From Luzula sylvatica (taxonomy: Eukaryota > Streptophyta > Magnoliopsida > Poales > Juncaceae): DNA of 64,000 bases. The translations under genes and the position numbers were made by a program. The stretch lies in NCBI GenBank assembly GCA_946800325.1, contig OX326958.1, positions 71,173,264 through 71,237,263 of the forward strand. Reading direction: 5' to 3'. Every line of letters begins with the position of its first letter. Within the stretch, counting starts at the first letter, position 1. Shown in pieces: positions 20,382 to 33,434 of this stretch. The notes below the pieces were generated by a model that worked only from the letters and a program-made list of their open reading frames with translations, did no database searches and was not told the DNA's origin.

Positions 20382-21830
20382 ATCGTGCCATTTGGAGAAA
20401 GATTGAGAAACCTACAATTGGACAATCTTCATATTCAATATTTCAAGATGAAATTACAAAAAAACCTGTATTTTTTGTTAATTCGGGCTCAAAATACATA
20501 ATTTCCCAAATTCGTTCGAGCTGCTGCATTTCTCTCGCCGGGGCGAGCGAGTTTGATATAAAAATCGTCCCATTTGGAGAAAGATTGAGAAACCTACAAT
20601 TGGACAATCTTCATATTCAATAATTCAAGATGAAATTACAAAAAAACCTGTATTTTTTGTTAATTCGGGCTCAAAATACATAATTTTCGAAGTTCGGCCG
20701 CGTGGTTGCATTCCTCTCGTCAAGGCGAGCGATTTTGATACGAAGATCGTGCCATTTGGAGAAAGTATGAGATAGTTACAATGTGATAATCTTCATATTC
20801 TATAATTCATGATGAAATTACCAAAAAAACTGTATTTTCTGTTAATTCGGTTTCAAAATACATAATTTCCAAAATTCGTTCGAGCTGCTGCATTTTTCTC
20901 GCCGGCGCGAGCGATTTTGATATAAAAATCGTGCCATTTGGAGAAAGATTGAGAAACCTACAATTGGACAATCTTCATATTCAATAATTCAAGATGAAAT
21001 TACAAAAAAAACTGTATTTTTGTTAATTCGGGCTCAAAATACATAATTTTCGAATTTCGGCCGCGTTGCTGCATTCCTCTCGTCGAGGCGAGCGATTTTG
21101 ATATGAAGATCGTGCCATTTTGAGAAAGTATCAGAAAGTTACAATGTGATAATCTTCATATTCTATAATTCATGATGAAATTAACAAAAAAACTGTATTT
21201 TCTGTTAATTCGGTTTCAAAATACATAATTTCCCAATTTCGTTCGCGTTGCTGTATTTCTCTCGCCGGGGCGAGCGAGTTTGATATAAAAATCGTCCCAA
21301 TTGGAGAAAGATTGAGAAACCTACAATTGGACAATCTTCATATTCAATAATTCAAGATGAAATTACAAAAAAACCTGTATTTTTTGTTAATTCGGGCTCA
21401 AAATACATAATTTTCGAAATTCGGCCGCGTGGCTGCATTCCTCTCGTCAAGGCGAGCGATTTTGATACGAAGATCGTGCCATTTGGAGAAAGTATGAGAT
21501 AGTTACAATGTGATAATCTTCATATTCTATAATTCATGATGAAATTACCAAAAAAACTGTATTTTCTGTTAATTCGGTTTCAAAATACATAATTTCCAAA
21601 ATTCGTTCGCGTTGCTGTATTTCTCTCGCCGGGGCGAGCGATTTTGATATAAAAATCGTCCCATTTGGAGAAGGATTGAGAAACCTACAATTGGACAATC
21701 TTCATATTCAATAATTCAAGCTGAAATTACAAAAAAACCTGTATTTTTTGTTAATTCGGGCTCAACATACATAATTTCCCAAATTCGTTCGCGCTGTTGT
21801 ATTTCTCTCGCCGGGGCGAGCGATTTTGAT
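20382..21830 (+). repeat. Rearranged stretch of 11-mer satellite with hybrid monomers
   Basis: Starts with a 3/5 hybrid ('caatatttcaag' of monomer 3, changing to cgagtttg of 5 near 20531-20552), then 6, then a 7/3 hybrid (ttccaaaattcg joined to agctgctgc at about 20871-20892), then 4, 5, 6, 7 and 8. Each hybrid changes the position within the higher-order unit but keeps the 182-bp phase. Confidence 0.78.
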
Positions 21831-24800
21831 ATAAAAATCGTGCCATTTGGAGAAAGATTGAGAAACCTACAATTGGACAATCTTCATATTCAATAATTCA
21901 AGATGAAATTACAAAAAAAACTGTATTTTTTGTTAATTCGGGCTCAAAATACATAATTTTCGAAATTCGGCCGCGCTAGCTGCATTCCTCTCGTCGAGGC
22001 GAGCGATTTTGATATGAAGATCGTGCCATTTGGAGAAAGTATGAGAAAGTTACAATGTGATAATGTTCAAATTCAATAATTCATGATGAAATTACCAAAA
22101 AAACTGTATTTTCTGTTAATTCGGTTTCAAAATACATAATTTCCCAAATTCGTTCGCGCTGCTGTATTTCTCTCGCCGGGGTGAGTGATTTTGATATAAA
22201 AATCGTCCCATTTGGAGAAAGATTGAGAAACCTACAATTGGACAATCTTCATATTCAATAATTCAAGATGAAATTACAAAAAAACCTGTATTTTTTGTTA
22301 ATTCGGGCTCAAAATACATAATTTCCCAAATTCGTTCGCGCTGCTGTATTTCTCTCGCCGGGGCGAGCAATTTTGATATAAAAATCGTGCCATTTGGAGA
22401 AAGATTGAGAAACCTACAATTGGACAATCTTCATATTCAATAATTCAAGATGAAATTACAAAAAAACCTGTATTTTTTGTTAATTCGGGCTCAAAATACA
22501 TAATTTTCGAAATTCGGCCGCGCGGCTGCATTCCTCTGGTCAAGGCGAGCGATTTTGATACGAAGATCGTGCCATTTGGAGAAAGTATGAGATAGTTACA
22601 ATGTGATAATCTTCATATTCTATAATTCATGATGAAATTACCAAAAAAACTGTATTTTTTGTTAATTCGGTTTCAAAATACATAATTTCCAAAATTCGTT
22701 CGCGTTGCTGTATTTCTCTCGCCGGGTCGAGCGATTTTGACATAAAAATCGTCCCATTTGGAGAAGGATTGAGAAACCTACAATTGGACAATCTTCATAT
22801 TCAATAATTCAAGATGAAATTACAAAAAAACCTGTATTTGTTGTTAATTCGGGCTCAAAATACATAATTTCCCAAATTCGTTCGCGCTGTTGTATTTCTC
22901 TCGCCGGGGCGAGCGATTTTGATATAAAAATCGTGCCATTTGGAGAAAGATTGAGAAACCTACAATTGGACAATCTTCATATTCAATAATTCAAGATGAA
23001 ATTACAAAAAAAACTGTATTTTTTGTTAATTCGGGCTCAAAATACATAATTTTCGAAATTCGGCAGCGTTGCTGCATTCCTCTCGTCGAGGCGAGCGATT
23101 TTGATATGAAGATCGTGCCATTTTGAGAAAGTATCAGAAAGTTACAATGTGATAATCTTCATATTCTATAATTCATGATGAAATTACCAAAAAAACTGTA
23201 TTTTCTGTTAATTCGGTTTCAAAATACATAATTTCCCAAATTCGTTCGCGCTGATGTATTTCACTCGCCGGGTCGAGCGATTTTGATATAAAAATCGTGC
23301 CATTTGGAGAAAGATTGAGAAACCTACAATTGGACAATCTTCATATTTTCAATAATTCAAGATGAAATTACAAAAAATACTGTATTTTTTGTTAATTCGG
23401 GCTCAAAATACATAATTTTCGAAATTCGGCCGCATTGCTGCATTCCTCTCGTCGAGGCGAGCGATTTTGATATGAAGATCGTGCCATTTGGAGAAAGTAT
23501 GAGAAAGTTACAATGATATAATGTTCAAATTCAATAATTCATGATGAAATTACCAAAAAAACTGTATTTTCTGTTAATTCGGTTTCAAAATACATAATTT
23601 CCCAAATTCGTTCGCGCTGCTGTATTTCTCTCGCCGGGGTTAGTGATTTTGATATAAAAATCGTCCCATTTGGAGAAGGATTGAGAAACCTACAATTGGA
23701 CAATCTTCATATTCAATAATTCAAGATGAAATTACAAAAAAACCTGTATTTTTTGTTAATTCGGGCTCAAAATACATAATTTCCCAAATTCGTTCGCGCT
23801 GTTGTATTTCTCTCGCCGGGGCGAGCGATTTTGATATAAAAATCGTGCCATTTGGAGAAAGATTGAGAAACCTACAATTGGACAATCTTCATATTCAATA
23901 ATTCAAGATGAAATTACAAAAAAAACTGTATTTTTTGTTAATTCGGGCTCAAAATACATAATTTTCGAAATTCGGCCTCGATGCTGCATTCCTCTCGTCG
24001 AGGCGAGCGATTTTGATATGAAGATCGTGCCATTTGGAGAAAGTATGAGAAAGTTACAATGTGATAATGTTCAAATTCAATAATTCATGATGAAATTACC
24101 AAAAAAACTGTATTTTCTGTTAATTCGGTTTCAAAATACATAATTTCCCAAATTCGTTCGCGCTGCTGTATTTCTCTCGCCGGGGTGAGTGATTTTGATA
24201 TAAAAATCGTCCCATTTGGAGAAAGATTGAGAAACCTACAATTGGACAATCTTCATATTCAATAATTCAAGATGAAATTACAAAAAAACCTGTATTTTTT
24301 GTTAATTCGGGCTCAAAATACATAATTTCCCAAATTCGTTCGCGCTGCTGTATTTCTCTCGCCGGGGCGAGCAATTTTGATATAAAAATCGTGCCATTTG
24401 GAGAAAGATTGAGAAACCTACAATTGGACAATCTTCATATTCAATAATTCAAGATGAAATTACAAAAAAACCTGTATTTTTTGTTAATTCGGGCTCAAAA
24501 TACATAATTTTCGAAATTCGGCCGCGCGGCTGCATTCCTCTGGTCAAGGCGAGCGATTTTGATACGAAGATCGTGCCATTTGGAGAAAGTATGAGATAGT
24601 TACAATGTGATAATCTTCATATTCTATAATTCATGATGAAATTACCAAAAAAACTGTATTTTTTGTTAATTCGGTTTCAAAATACATAATTTCCAAAATT
24701 CGTTCGCGTTGCTGTATTTCTCTCGCCGGGTCGAGCGATTTTGACATAAAAATCGTCCCATTTGGAGAAGGATTGAGAAACCTACAATTGGACAATCTTC

Positions 24801-27500
24801 ATATTCAATAATTCAAGATGAAATTACAAAAAAACCTGTATTTGTTGTTAATTCGGGCTCAAAATACATAATTTCCCAAATTCGTTCGCGCTGTTGTATT
24901 TCTCTCGCCGGGGCGAGCGATTTTGATATAAAAATCGTGCCATTTGGAGAAAGATTGAGAAACCTACAATTGGACAATCTTCATATTCAATAATTCAAGA
25001 TGAAATTAAAAAAAAAACTGTATTTTTTGTTAATTCGGGCTCAAAATACATAATTTTCGAAATTCGGCAGCGTTGCTGCATTCCTCTCGTCGAGGCGAGC
25101 GATTTTGATATGAAGATCGTGCTATTTGGAGAAAGTATGAAAAAGTTACAATGATATAATGTTCAAATTCAATAATTCATGATGAAATTACCAAAAAAAC
25201 TGTATTTTCTGTTAATTCGGTTTCAAAATACATAATTTCCCAAATTCGTTCGCGCTGCTGTATTTCTCTCGCCGGGGTGAGTGATTTTGATATAAAAATC
25301 GTCCCATTTGGAGAAAGATTGAGAAACCTACAATTGGACAATCTTCATATTCAATAATTCAAGATGAAATTACAAAAAAACCTGTATTTTTTGTTAATTC
25401 GGGCTCAAAATACATAATTTCCCAAATTCGTTCGCGCTGCTGTATTTCTCTCGCCGGGGCGAGCAATTTTGATATAAAAATCGTGCCATTTGGAGAAAGA
25501 TTGAGAAACCTACAATTGGACAATCTTCATATTCAATAATTCAAGATGAAATTACAAAAAAACCTGTATTTTTTGTTAATTCGGGCTCAAAATACATAAT
25601 TTTCGAAATTCGGCCGCGCGGCTGCATTCCTCTGGTCAAGGCGAGCGATTTTGATACGAAGATCGTGCCATTTGGAGAAAGTATGAGATAGTTACAATGT
25701 GATAATCTTCATATTCTATAATTCATGATGAAATTACCAAAAAAACTATATTTTTTGTTAATTCGGTTTCAAAATACATAATTTCCAAAATTCGTTCGCG
25801 TTGCTGTATTTCTCTCGCCGGGTCGAGCGATTTTGACATAAAAATCGTCCCATTTGGAGAAGGATTGAGAAACCTACAATTGGACAATCTTCATATTCAA
25901 TAATTCAAGATGAAATTACAAAAAAACCTGTATTTGTTGTTAATTCGGGCTCAAAATACATAATTTCCCAAATTCGTTCGCGCTGTTGTATTTCTCTCGC
26001 CGGGGCGAGCGATTTTGATATAAAAATCGTGCCATTTGGAGAAAGATTGAGAAACCTACAATTGGACAATCTTCATATTCAATAATTCAAGATGAAATTA
26101 AAAAAAAAACTGTATTTTTTGTTAATTCGGGCTCAAAATACATAATTTTCGAAATTCGGCGGCGTTGCTGCATTCCTCTCGTCGAGGCGAGCGATTTTGA
26201 TATGAAGATCGTGCTATTTGGAGAAAGTATGAAAAAGTTACAATGATATAATGTTCAAATTCAATAATTCATGATGAAATTACCAAAAAAACTGTATTTT
26301 CTGTTAATTCGGTTTCAAAATACATAATTTCCCAAATTCGTTCGCGCTGTTGTATTTCTCTCGCCGGGGCGAGCGATTTTGATATAAAAATCGTGCCATT
26401 TGGAGAAAGATTGAGAAACCTACAATTGGACAATCTTCATATTCAATAATTCAAGATGAAATTACAAAAAAAACTGTATTTTTTGTTAATTCGGGCTCAA
26501 AATACATAATTTTCGAAATTCGGCAGCGTTGCTGCATTCCTCTCGTCGAGGCGAGCGATTTTGATATGAAGATCGTGCCATTTTGAGAAAGTATCAGAAA
26601 GTTACAATGTGATAATCTTCATATTCTATAATTCATGATGAAATTTCCAAAAAAACTGTATTTTCTGTTAATTCGGTTTCAAAATACATAATTTCCCAAA
26701 TTCGTTCGCGCTGATGTATTTCACTCGCCGGGTCGAGCGATTTTGATATAAAAATCGTGCCATTTGGAGAAAGATTGAGAAACCTACAATTGGACAATCT
26801 TCATATTTTCAATAATTCAAGATGAAATTTCAAAAAATACTGTATTTTTTGTTAATTCGGGCTCAAAATACATAATTTTCGAAATTCGGCCGCATTGCTG
26901 CATTCCTCTCGTCGAGGCGAGCGATTTTGATATGAAGATCGTGCCATTTGGAGAAAGTATGAGAAAGTTACAATGATATAATGTTCAAATTCAATAATTC
27001 ATGATGAAATTACCAAAAAAACTGTATTTTCTGTTAATTCGGTTTCAAAATACATAATTTCCCAAATTCGTTCGCGCTGCTGTATTTCTCTCGCCGGGGT
27101 TAGTGATTTTGATATAAAAATCGTCCCATTTGGAGAAGGATTGAGAAACCTACAATTGGACAATCTTCATATTCAATAATTCAAGATGAAATTACAAAAA
27201 AACCTGTATTTTTTGTTAATTCGGGCTCAAAATACATAATTTCCCAAATTCGTTCGCGCTGTTGTATTTCTCTCGCCGGGGCGAGCGATTTTGATATAAA
27301 AATCGTGCCATTTGGAGAAAGATTGAGAAACCTACAATTGGACAATCTTCATATTCAATAATTCAAGATGAAATTACAAAAAAAACTGTATTTTTTGTTA
27401 ATTCGGGCTCAAAATACATAATTTTCGAAATTCGGCCTCGATGCTGCATTCCTCTCGTCGAGGCGAGCGATTTTGATATGAAGATCGTGCCATTTGGAGA
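21831..27500 (+). repeat. Satellite with nested 6-, 11- and 19-monomer duplications
   Basis: The variant 'ctctggtcaagg' marks three copies of one monomer (tggt at 22537, 24541 and 25633), giving offsets of 2,004 bp (11 monomers plus 2 bp) and 1,092 bp (exactly 6 monomers). The 2-bp insertion 'catattttcaataattc' occurs at 23341 and 26801, an offset of 3,460 bp (19 monomers plus 2). The region from about 22.9 to 24.0 kb matches about 26.3 to 27.4 kb. It was produced by several recent exchanges. No other content. Confidence 0.82.
24050..26340 (+). repeat. Tandem 6-monomer (1,092-bp) duplication
   Basis: Two consecutive copies share ctctggtcaagg (24537, 25629), 'gtatttgttgttaattcg' (about 24838, 25930), a long A run (about 25009, 26101) and, at the ends, 'gtatgaaaaagttac' (about 25136, 26228). 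Differences are single bases, for example ggcagcg versus ggcggcg. Edges are approximate. Confidence 0.8.
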
Positions 27501-29360
27501 AAGTATGAGAAAGTTACAATGTGATAATCTTCATATTCTATAATTCATGATGAAATTACCAAAAAAACTGTATTTTTTGTTAATTCGGTTTCAAAATACA
27601 TAATTTCCCAAATTCGCTCGCGTTGCTGTATTTCTCTCGCCGGGGCGAAAGATTTTGATATAAAAATCGTCCCATTTGGAGAAAGATTGAGAAACCTACA
27701 ATTGGACAATCTTCATATTCAATAATTCAAGATGAAATTACAAAAAAACCTGTATTTTTTGTTAATTCGGGCTCAAAATACATAATTTCCCAAATTCGTT
27801 CGAGCTGCTGTATTTCTCTCGCCGGCGCGAGCGATTTTGATATAAAAATCGTGCCATTTGGAGAAAGATTGAGAAACCTATAATTGGACAATCTTCATAT
27901 TCCATAATTCAAGATGAAATTACAAAAAAAATTGTATTTTTTGTTAATTCGGGCTCAAAATACATAATTTTCGAAATTCGGCCGCGCTGCTGCATTCCTC
28001 TCGTCGAGGCGAGCGATTTTCATATGAAGATCGTGCCATTTTGAGAAAGTATCAGAAAGTTACAATGTGATAATCTTCATATTCTATAATTCATGATGAA
28101 ATTACCAAAAAAACTGTATTTTCTGTTAATTCGGTTTCAAAATACATAATTTCCCAAATTCGTTCGCGTTGCTGTATTTCTCTCGCCGGGGCGAGCGAGT
28201 TTGATATAAAAATCGTCCCATTTGGAGAAAGATTGAGAAACCTACAATTGGACAATCTTCATATTCAATAATTCAAGATGAAATTACAAAAAAACCTGTA
28301 TTTTTTGTTAATTCGGGCTCAAAATACATAATTTTCGAAATTCGGCGGCTTGGCTGCATTCCTCTCGTCAAGGCGAGCGATTTTGATACGAAGATCGTGC
28401 CATTTGGAGAAAGTATGAGATAGTTACAATGTGATAATCTTCATATTCTATAATTCATGATGAAATTACCAAAAAAACTGTATTTTCTGTTAATTCGGTT
28501 TCAAAATACATAATTTCCAAAATTCGTTCGCGTTGCTGTATTTCTCTCGCCGGGGCGAGCGATTTTGATATAAAAATCGTCCCATTTGGAGAAGGATTGA
28601 GAAACCTACAATTGGACAATCTTCATATTCAATAATTCAAGATGAAATTACAAAAAAACCTGTATTTTTTGTTAATTCGGGCTCAAAATACGTAATTTCC
28701 CAAATTCGTTCGCGCTGTTGTATTTCTCTCGCCGGGGCGAGTGATTTTGATATAAAAATCGTCCCATTTGGAGAAAGATTGAGAAACCTACAATTGGACA
28801 ATCTTAATATTCAATAATTCAAGATGAAATTACAAAAAAACCTGTATTTTTTGTTAATTCGGGCTCAAAATACATAATTTTCGAAATTCGGCCGCGCTAG
28901 CTGCATTCCTCTCGTCGAGGCGAGCGATTTTGATATGAAGATCGTGCCATTTGGAGAAAGTATGAGAAAGTTACAATGTGATAATCTTCAAATTCAATAA
29001 TTCATGATGAAATTACCAAGAAAACTGTATTTTCTGTTAATTCGGTTTCAAAATACAAAATTTCCCAAATTCGTTCGCGCTGCTGTATTTCTCTCGCCGG
29101 AGCGAGTGATTTTGATATAAAAATCGTCCCATTTGGAGAAAGATTGAGAAACCTACAATTGGACAATCTTCATATTCAATAATTCAAGATGAAATTACAA
29201 AAAAACCTGTATTTTTTGTTAATTCGGGCTCAAAATACATAATTTCCCAAATTCGTTCGCGCTGCTGTATTTCTCTCGCCGGGGCGAGCGATTTTGATAT
29301 AAAAATCGTGCCATTTGGAGAAAGATTGAGAATCCTACAATTGGACAATCTTCATATTCA
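27500..29360 (+). repeat. Satellite block duplicated about 10.1-10.5 kb downstream
   Basis: Matches about 38.0-39.5 kb through rare variants: 'ggggcgaaagattttg' (27653 and 38153, offset 10,500), 'gcgctagctgc' (28895 and 39031, offset 10,136) and 'ttaccaagaaaactg' (near 29015 and 39151, offset 10,136). The offset changes by 364 bp, exactly two monomers, because the upstream copy has an extra B-Y/A-X dimer at about 27.9-28.3 kb. Confidence 0.8.
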
Positions 29361-29440
29361 ATAATTCAAGATGAAATTCAGCCGCGATGCTGAATTCCTC
29401 TCGTCGAGGCGAGCGATTTTGATATGAAGATCGTGCCATT
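29322..29440 (+). repeat. Truncated satellite monomer with 57-bp internal deletion
   Basis: At about 29374-29381 'gatgaaatt' runs directly into 'cagccgcgatgctg', missing the A-tract, the 'ttaattcgggctcaaaatac' part and the start of Y. In intact monomers (for example 18448 and 18505) GAAATT occurs twice, 57 bp apart, so the deletion ran between these 6-bp repeats. The monomer is about 125 bp, an exception in an otherwise strictly 182-bp array. Confidence 0.85.
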
Positions 29441-31431
29441 TGGAGAAAGTATGAGAAAGTTACAATGATATAATGTTCAAATTCAATAATTCATGATGAA
29501 ATTACCAAAAAAACTGTATTTTCTGTTAATTCGGTTTCAAAATACCTAATTTCCCAAATTCGTTCGCGCTACTGTATTTCTCTCGCCGGGGTGAGTGATT
29601 TTGATATAAAAATCGTTCCATTTGGAGAAAGATTGAGAAACCTACAATTGGACAATCTTCATATTCAATAATTCAAGATGAAATTACAAAAAAACCTGTA
29701 TTTTTTGTTAATTCGGGCTCAAAATACATAATTTCCCAAATTCGTTCGCTCTGTTGTATTTCTCTCGCCGGGGCGAGCGATTTTGATATAAAAATCGTGC
29801 CATTTGGAGAACGATTGAGAAACCTACAATTGGACAATCTTCATATTCAATAATTCAAGATGAAATTACAAAAAAACCTGTATTTTTTGTTAATTCGGGC
29901 TCAAAATACATAATTTCCCAAATTCGTTCGAGCTGCTGCATTTCTCTCGCCGGCGCGAGCGATTTTGATATAAAAATCGTCCCATTTGGAGAAAGATTGA
30001 GAAACCTACAATTGGACAATCTTCATATTCAATAATTCAAGATGAAATTACAAAAAAAACTGTATTTTTGTTAATTCGGGCTCAAAATACATAATTTTCG
30101 AAATTCGGCCGCGTTGCTGCATTCCTCTCGTCGAGGCGAGCGATTTTGATATGAAGATCGTGCCATTTTGAGAAAGTATCAGAAAGTTACAATGTGATAA
30201 TCTTCATATTCTATAATTCATGATGAAATTACCAAAAAAACTGTATTTTCTGTTAATTCGGTTTCAAAATACATAATTTCCCAAATTCGTTCGCGTTGCT
30301 GTATTTCTCTCGCCGGGGCGAGCGAGTTTGATATAAAAATCGTCCCATTTGGAGAAAGATTGAGAAACCTACAATTGGACAATCTTCATATTCAATAATT
30401 CAAGATGAAATTACAAAAAAACCTGTATTTTTTGTTAATTCGGGCTCAAAATACATAATTTTCGAAATTCGGCCGCGCGGCTGCATTCCTCTCGTCAAGG
30501 CGAGCGATTTTGATACGAAGATCGTGCCATTTGGAGAAAGTATGAGATAGTTACAATGTGATAATCTTCATATTCTATAATTCATGATGAAATTACCAAA
30601 AAAACTGTATTTTCTGTTAATTCGGTTTCAAAATACATAATTTCCAAAATTCGTTCGCGTTGCTGTATTTCTCTCGCCGGGGCGAGCGATTTTGATATAA
30701 AAATCGTCCCATTTGGAGAAGGATTGAGAAACCTACAATTGGACAATCTTCATATTCAATAATTCAAGCTGAAATTACAAAAAAACTTGTATATTTTGTT
30801 AATTCGGGCTCAAAATACATAATTTCCCAAATTCGTTCGCGCTGCTGTATTTCTCTCGCCGGGGTGAATGATTTTGATATAAAAATCGTGCCATTTGGAG
30901 AAAGATTGAGAAACCTACAATTGGACAATCTTCATATTCAATAATTCAAGATGAAATTACAAAAAAAAACTGTATTTTTTGTTAATTCGGGCTCAAAATA
31001 CATAATTTTCGAAATTCGGCCGCGATGCTGCATTCCTCTCGTCGAGGCGAGCGATTTTGATATGAAGATCGTGCCATTTGGAGAAAGTATGAGAAAGTTA
31101 CAATGATATAATGTTCAAATTCAATAATTCATGATGAAATTACCAAAAAATATGTATTTTCTGTTAATTCGGTTTCAAAATACCTAATTTCCCAAATTCG
31201 TTCGCGCTACTGTATTTCTCTCGCCGGGGTGAGTGATTTTGATATAAAAATCGTTCCATTTGGAGAAAGATTGAGAAACCTACAATTGGACAATCTTCAT
31301 ATTCAATAATTCAAGATGAAATTACAAAAAAACCTGTATTTTTTGTTAATTCGGGCTCAAAATACATAATTTCCCAAATTCGTTCGCTCTGTTGTATTTC
31401 TCTCGCCGGGGCGAGCGATTTTGATATAAAA
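29440..31431 (+). repeat. 11-mer satellite, partial unit before the regular tract
   Basis: Monomers 10 and 11, then directly 3 to 11 (monomers 1 and 2 missing near 29805), in phase. Private variants as in the copy at 16951. No other content. Confidence 0.8.
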
Positions 31432-33434
31432 ATCGTGCCATTTGGAGAAAGATTGAGAAACCTACAATTGGACAATCTTCATATTCAATAATTCAAGATG
31501 AAATTACAAAAAAAACTGTATTTTTTGTTAATTCGGGCTCAAAATACATAATTTTCGAAATTCGGCGGCAATGCTGCATTCCTCTCGTCGAGGCGAGCGA
31601 TTTTGATATGAAGATCGTGCCATTTGGAGAAAGTATGAGAAAGTTACAATGTGATAATCTTCATATTCTATAATTCATGATGAAATTACCAAAAAAACTG
31701 TATTTTCTGTTAATTCGGTTTCAAAATACATATTTTCCCAAATTCGCTCGCGTTGCTGTATTTCTCTCGCCGGGGCGAGCGATTTTGATATAAAAATCGT
31801 CCCATTTGGAGAAAGATTGAGAAACCTACAATTGGACAATCTTCATATTCAATAATTCAAGATGAAATTACAAAAAAACCTGTATTTTTTGTTAATTCGG
31901 GCTCAAAATACATAATTTCCCAAATTCGTTCGAGCTGCTGCATTTCTCTCGCCGGCGCGAGCGATTTTGATATAAAAATCGTGCCATTTGGAGAAAGATT
32001 GAGAAACCTACAATTGGACAATCTTCATATTCAATAATTCAAGATGAAATTACAAAAAAAACTGTATTTTTGTTAATTCGGGCTCAAAATACATAATTTT
32101 CGAAATTCGGCCGCGTTGCTGCATTCCTCTCGTCGAGGCGAGCGATTTTGATATGAAGATCGTGCCATTTTGAGAAAGTATCAGAAAGTTACAATGTGAT
32201 AATCTTCATATTCTATAATTCATGATGAAATTACCAAAAAAACTGTATTTTCTGTTAATTCGGTTTCAAAATACATAATTTCCCAAATTCGTTCGCGTTG
32301 CTGTATTTCTCTCGCCGGGGCGAGCGAGTTTGATATAAAAATCGTCCCATTTGGAGAAAGATTGAGAAACCTACAATTGGACAATCTTCATATTCAATAA
32401 TTCAAGATGAAATTACAAAAAAACCTGTATTTTTTGTTAATTCGGGCTCAAAATACATAATTTTCGAAATTCGGCCGCGCGGCTGCATTCCTCTCGTCAA
32501 GGCGAGCGATTTTGATACGAAGATCGTGCCATTTGGAGAAAGTATGAGATAGTTACAATGTGATAATCTTCATATTCTATAATTCATGATGAAATTACCA
32601 AAAAAACTGTATTTTCTGTTAATTCGGTTTCAAAATACATAATTTCCAAAATTCGTTCGCGTTGCTGTATTTCTCTCGCCGGGGCGAGCGATTTTGATAT
32701 AAAAATCGTCCCATTTTGAGAAGGATTGAGAAACCTACAATTGGACAATCTTCATATTCAATAATTCAAGCTGAAATTACAAAAAAACCTGTATTTTTTG
32801 TTAATTCGGGCTCAAAATACATAATTTCCCAAATTCGTTCGCGCTGCTGTATTTCTCTCGCCGGGGTGAATGATTTTGATATAAAAATCGTGCCATTTGG
32901 AGAAAGATTGAGAAACCTACAATTGGACAATCTTCATATTCAATAATTCAAGATGAAATTACAAAAAAAAAACTGTATTTTTTGTTAATTCGGGCTCAAA
33001 ATACATAATTTTCGAAATTCGGCCGCGATGCTGCATTCCTCTCGTCGAGGCGAGCGATTTTGATATGAAGATCGTGCCATTTGGAGAAAGTATGAGAAAG
33101 TTACAATGATATAATGTTCAAATTCAATAATTCATGATGAAATTACCAAAAAAACTGTATTTTCTGTTAATTCGGTTTCAAAATACCTAATTTCCCAAAT
33201 TCGTTCGCGCTACTGTATTTCTCTCGCCGGGGTGAGTGATTTTGATATAAAAATCGTTCCATTTGGAGAAAGATTGAGAAACCTACAATTGGACAATCTT
33301 CATATTCAATAATTCAAGATGAAATTACAAAAAAACCTGTATTTTTTGTTAATTCGGGCTCAAAATACATAATTTCCCAAATTCGTTCGCTCTGTTGTAT
33401 TTCTCTCGCCGGGGTGAGCGATTTTGATATAAAA
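31432..33434 (+). repeat. Complete 11-monomer higher-order repeat
   Basis: 2,003 bp. Monomer starts at 31432 (B-Y), 31614 (A-X), 31796 (B-X) and 31978 (B-Y, 181 bp because of the five-T variant) illustrate the 182-bp step. Contains monomers 1 to 11 in order. The 76-codon frame at 32716 is created by a single ccattttgag variant and is not a gene. Confidence 0.92.
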
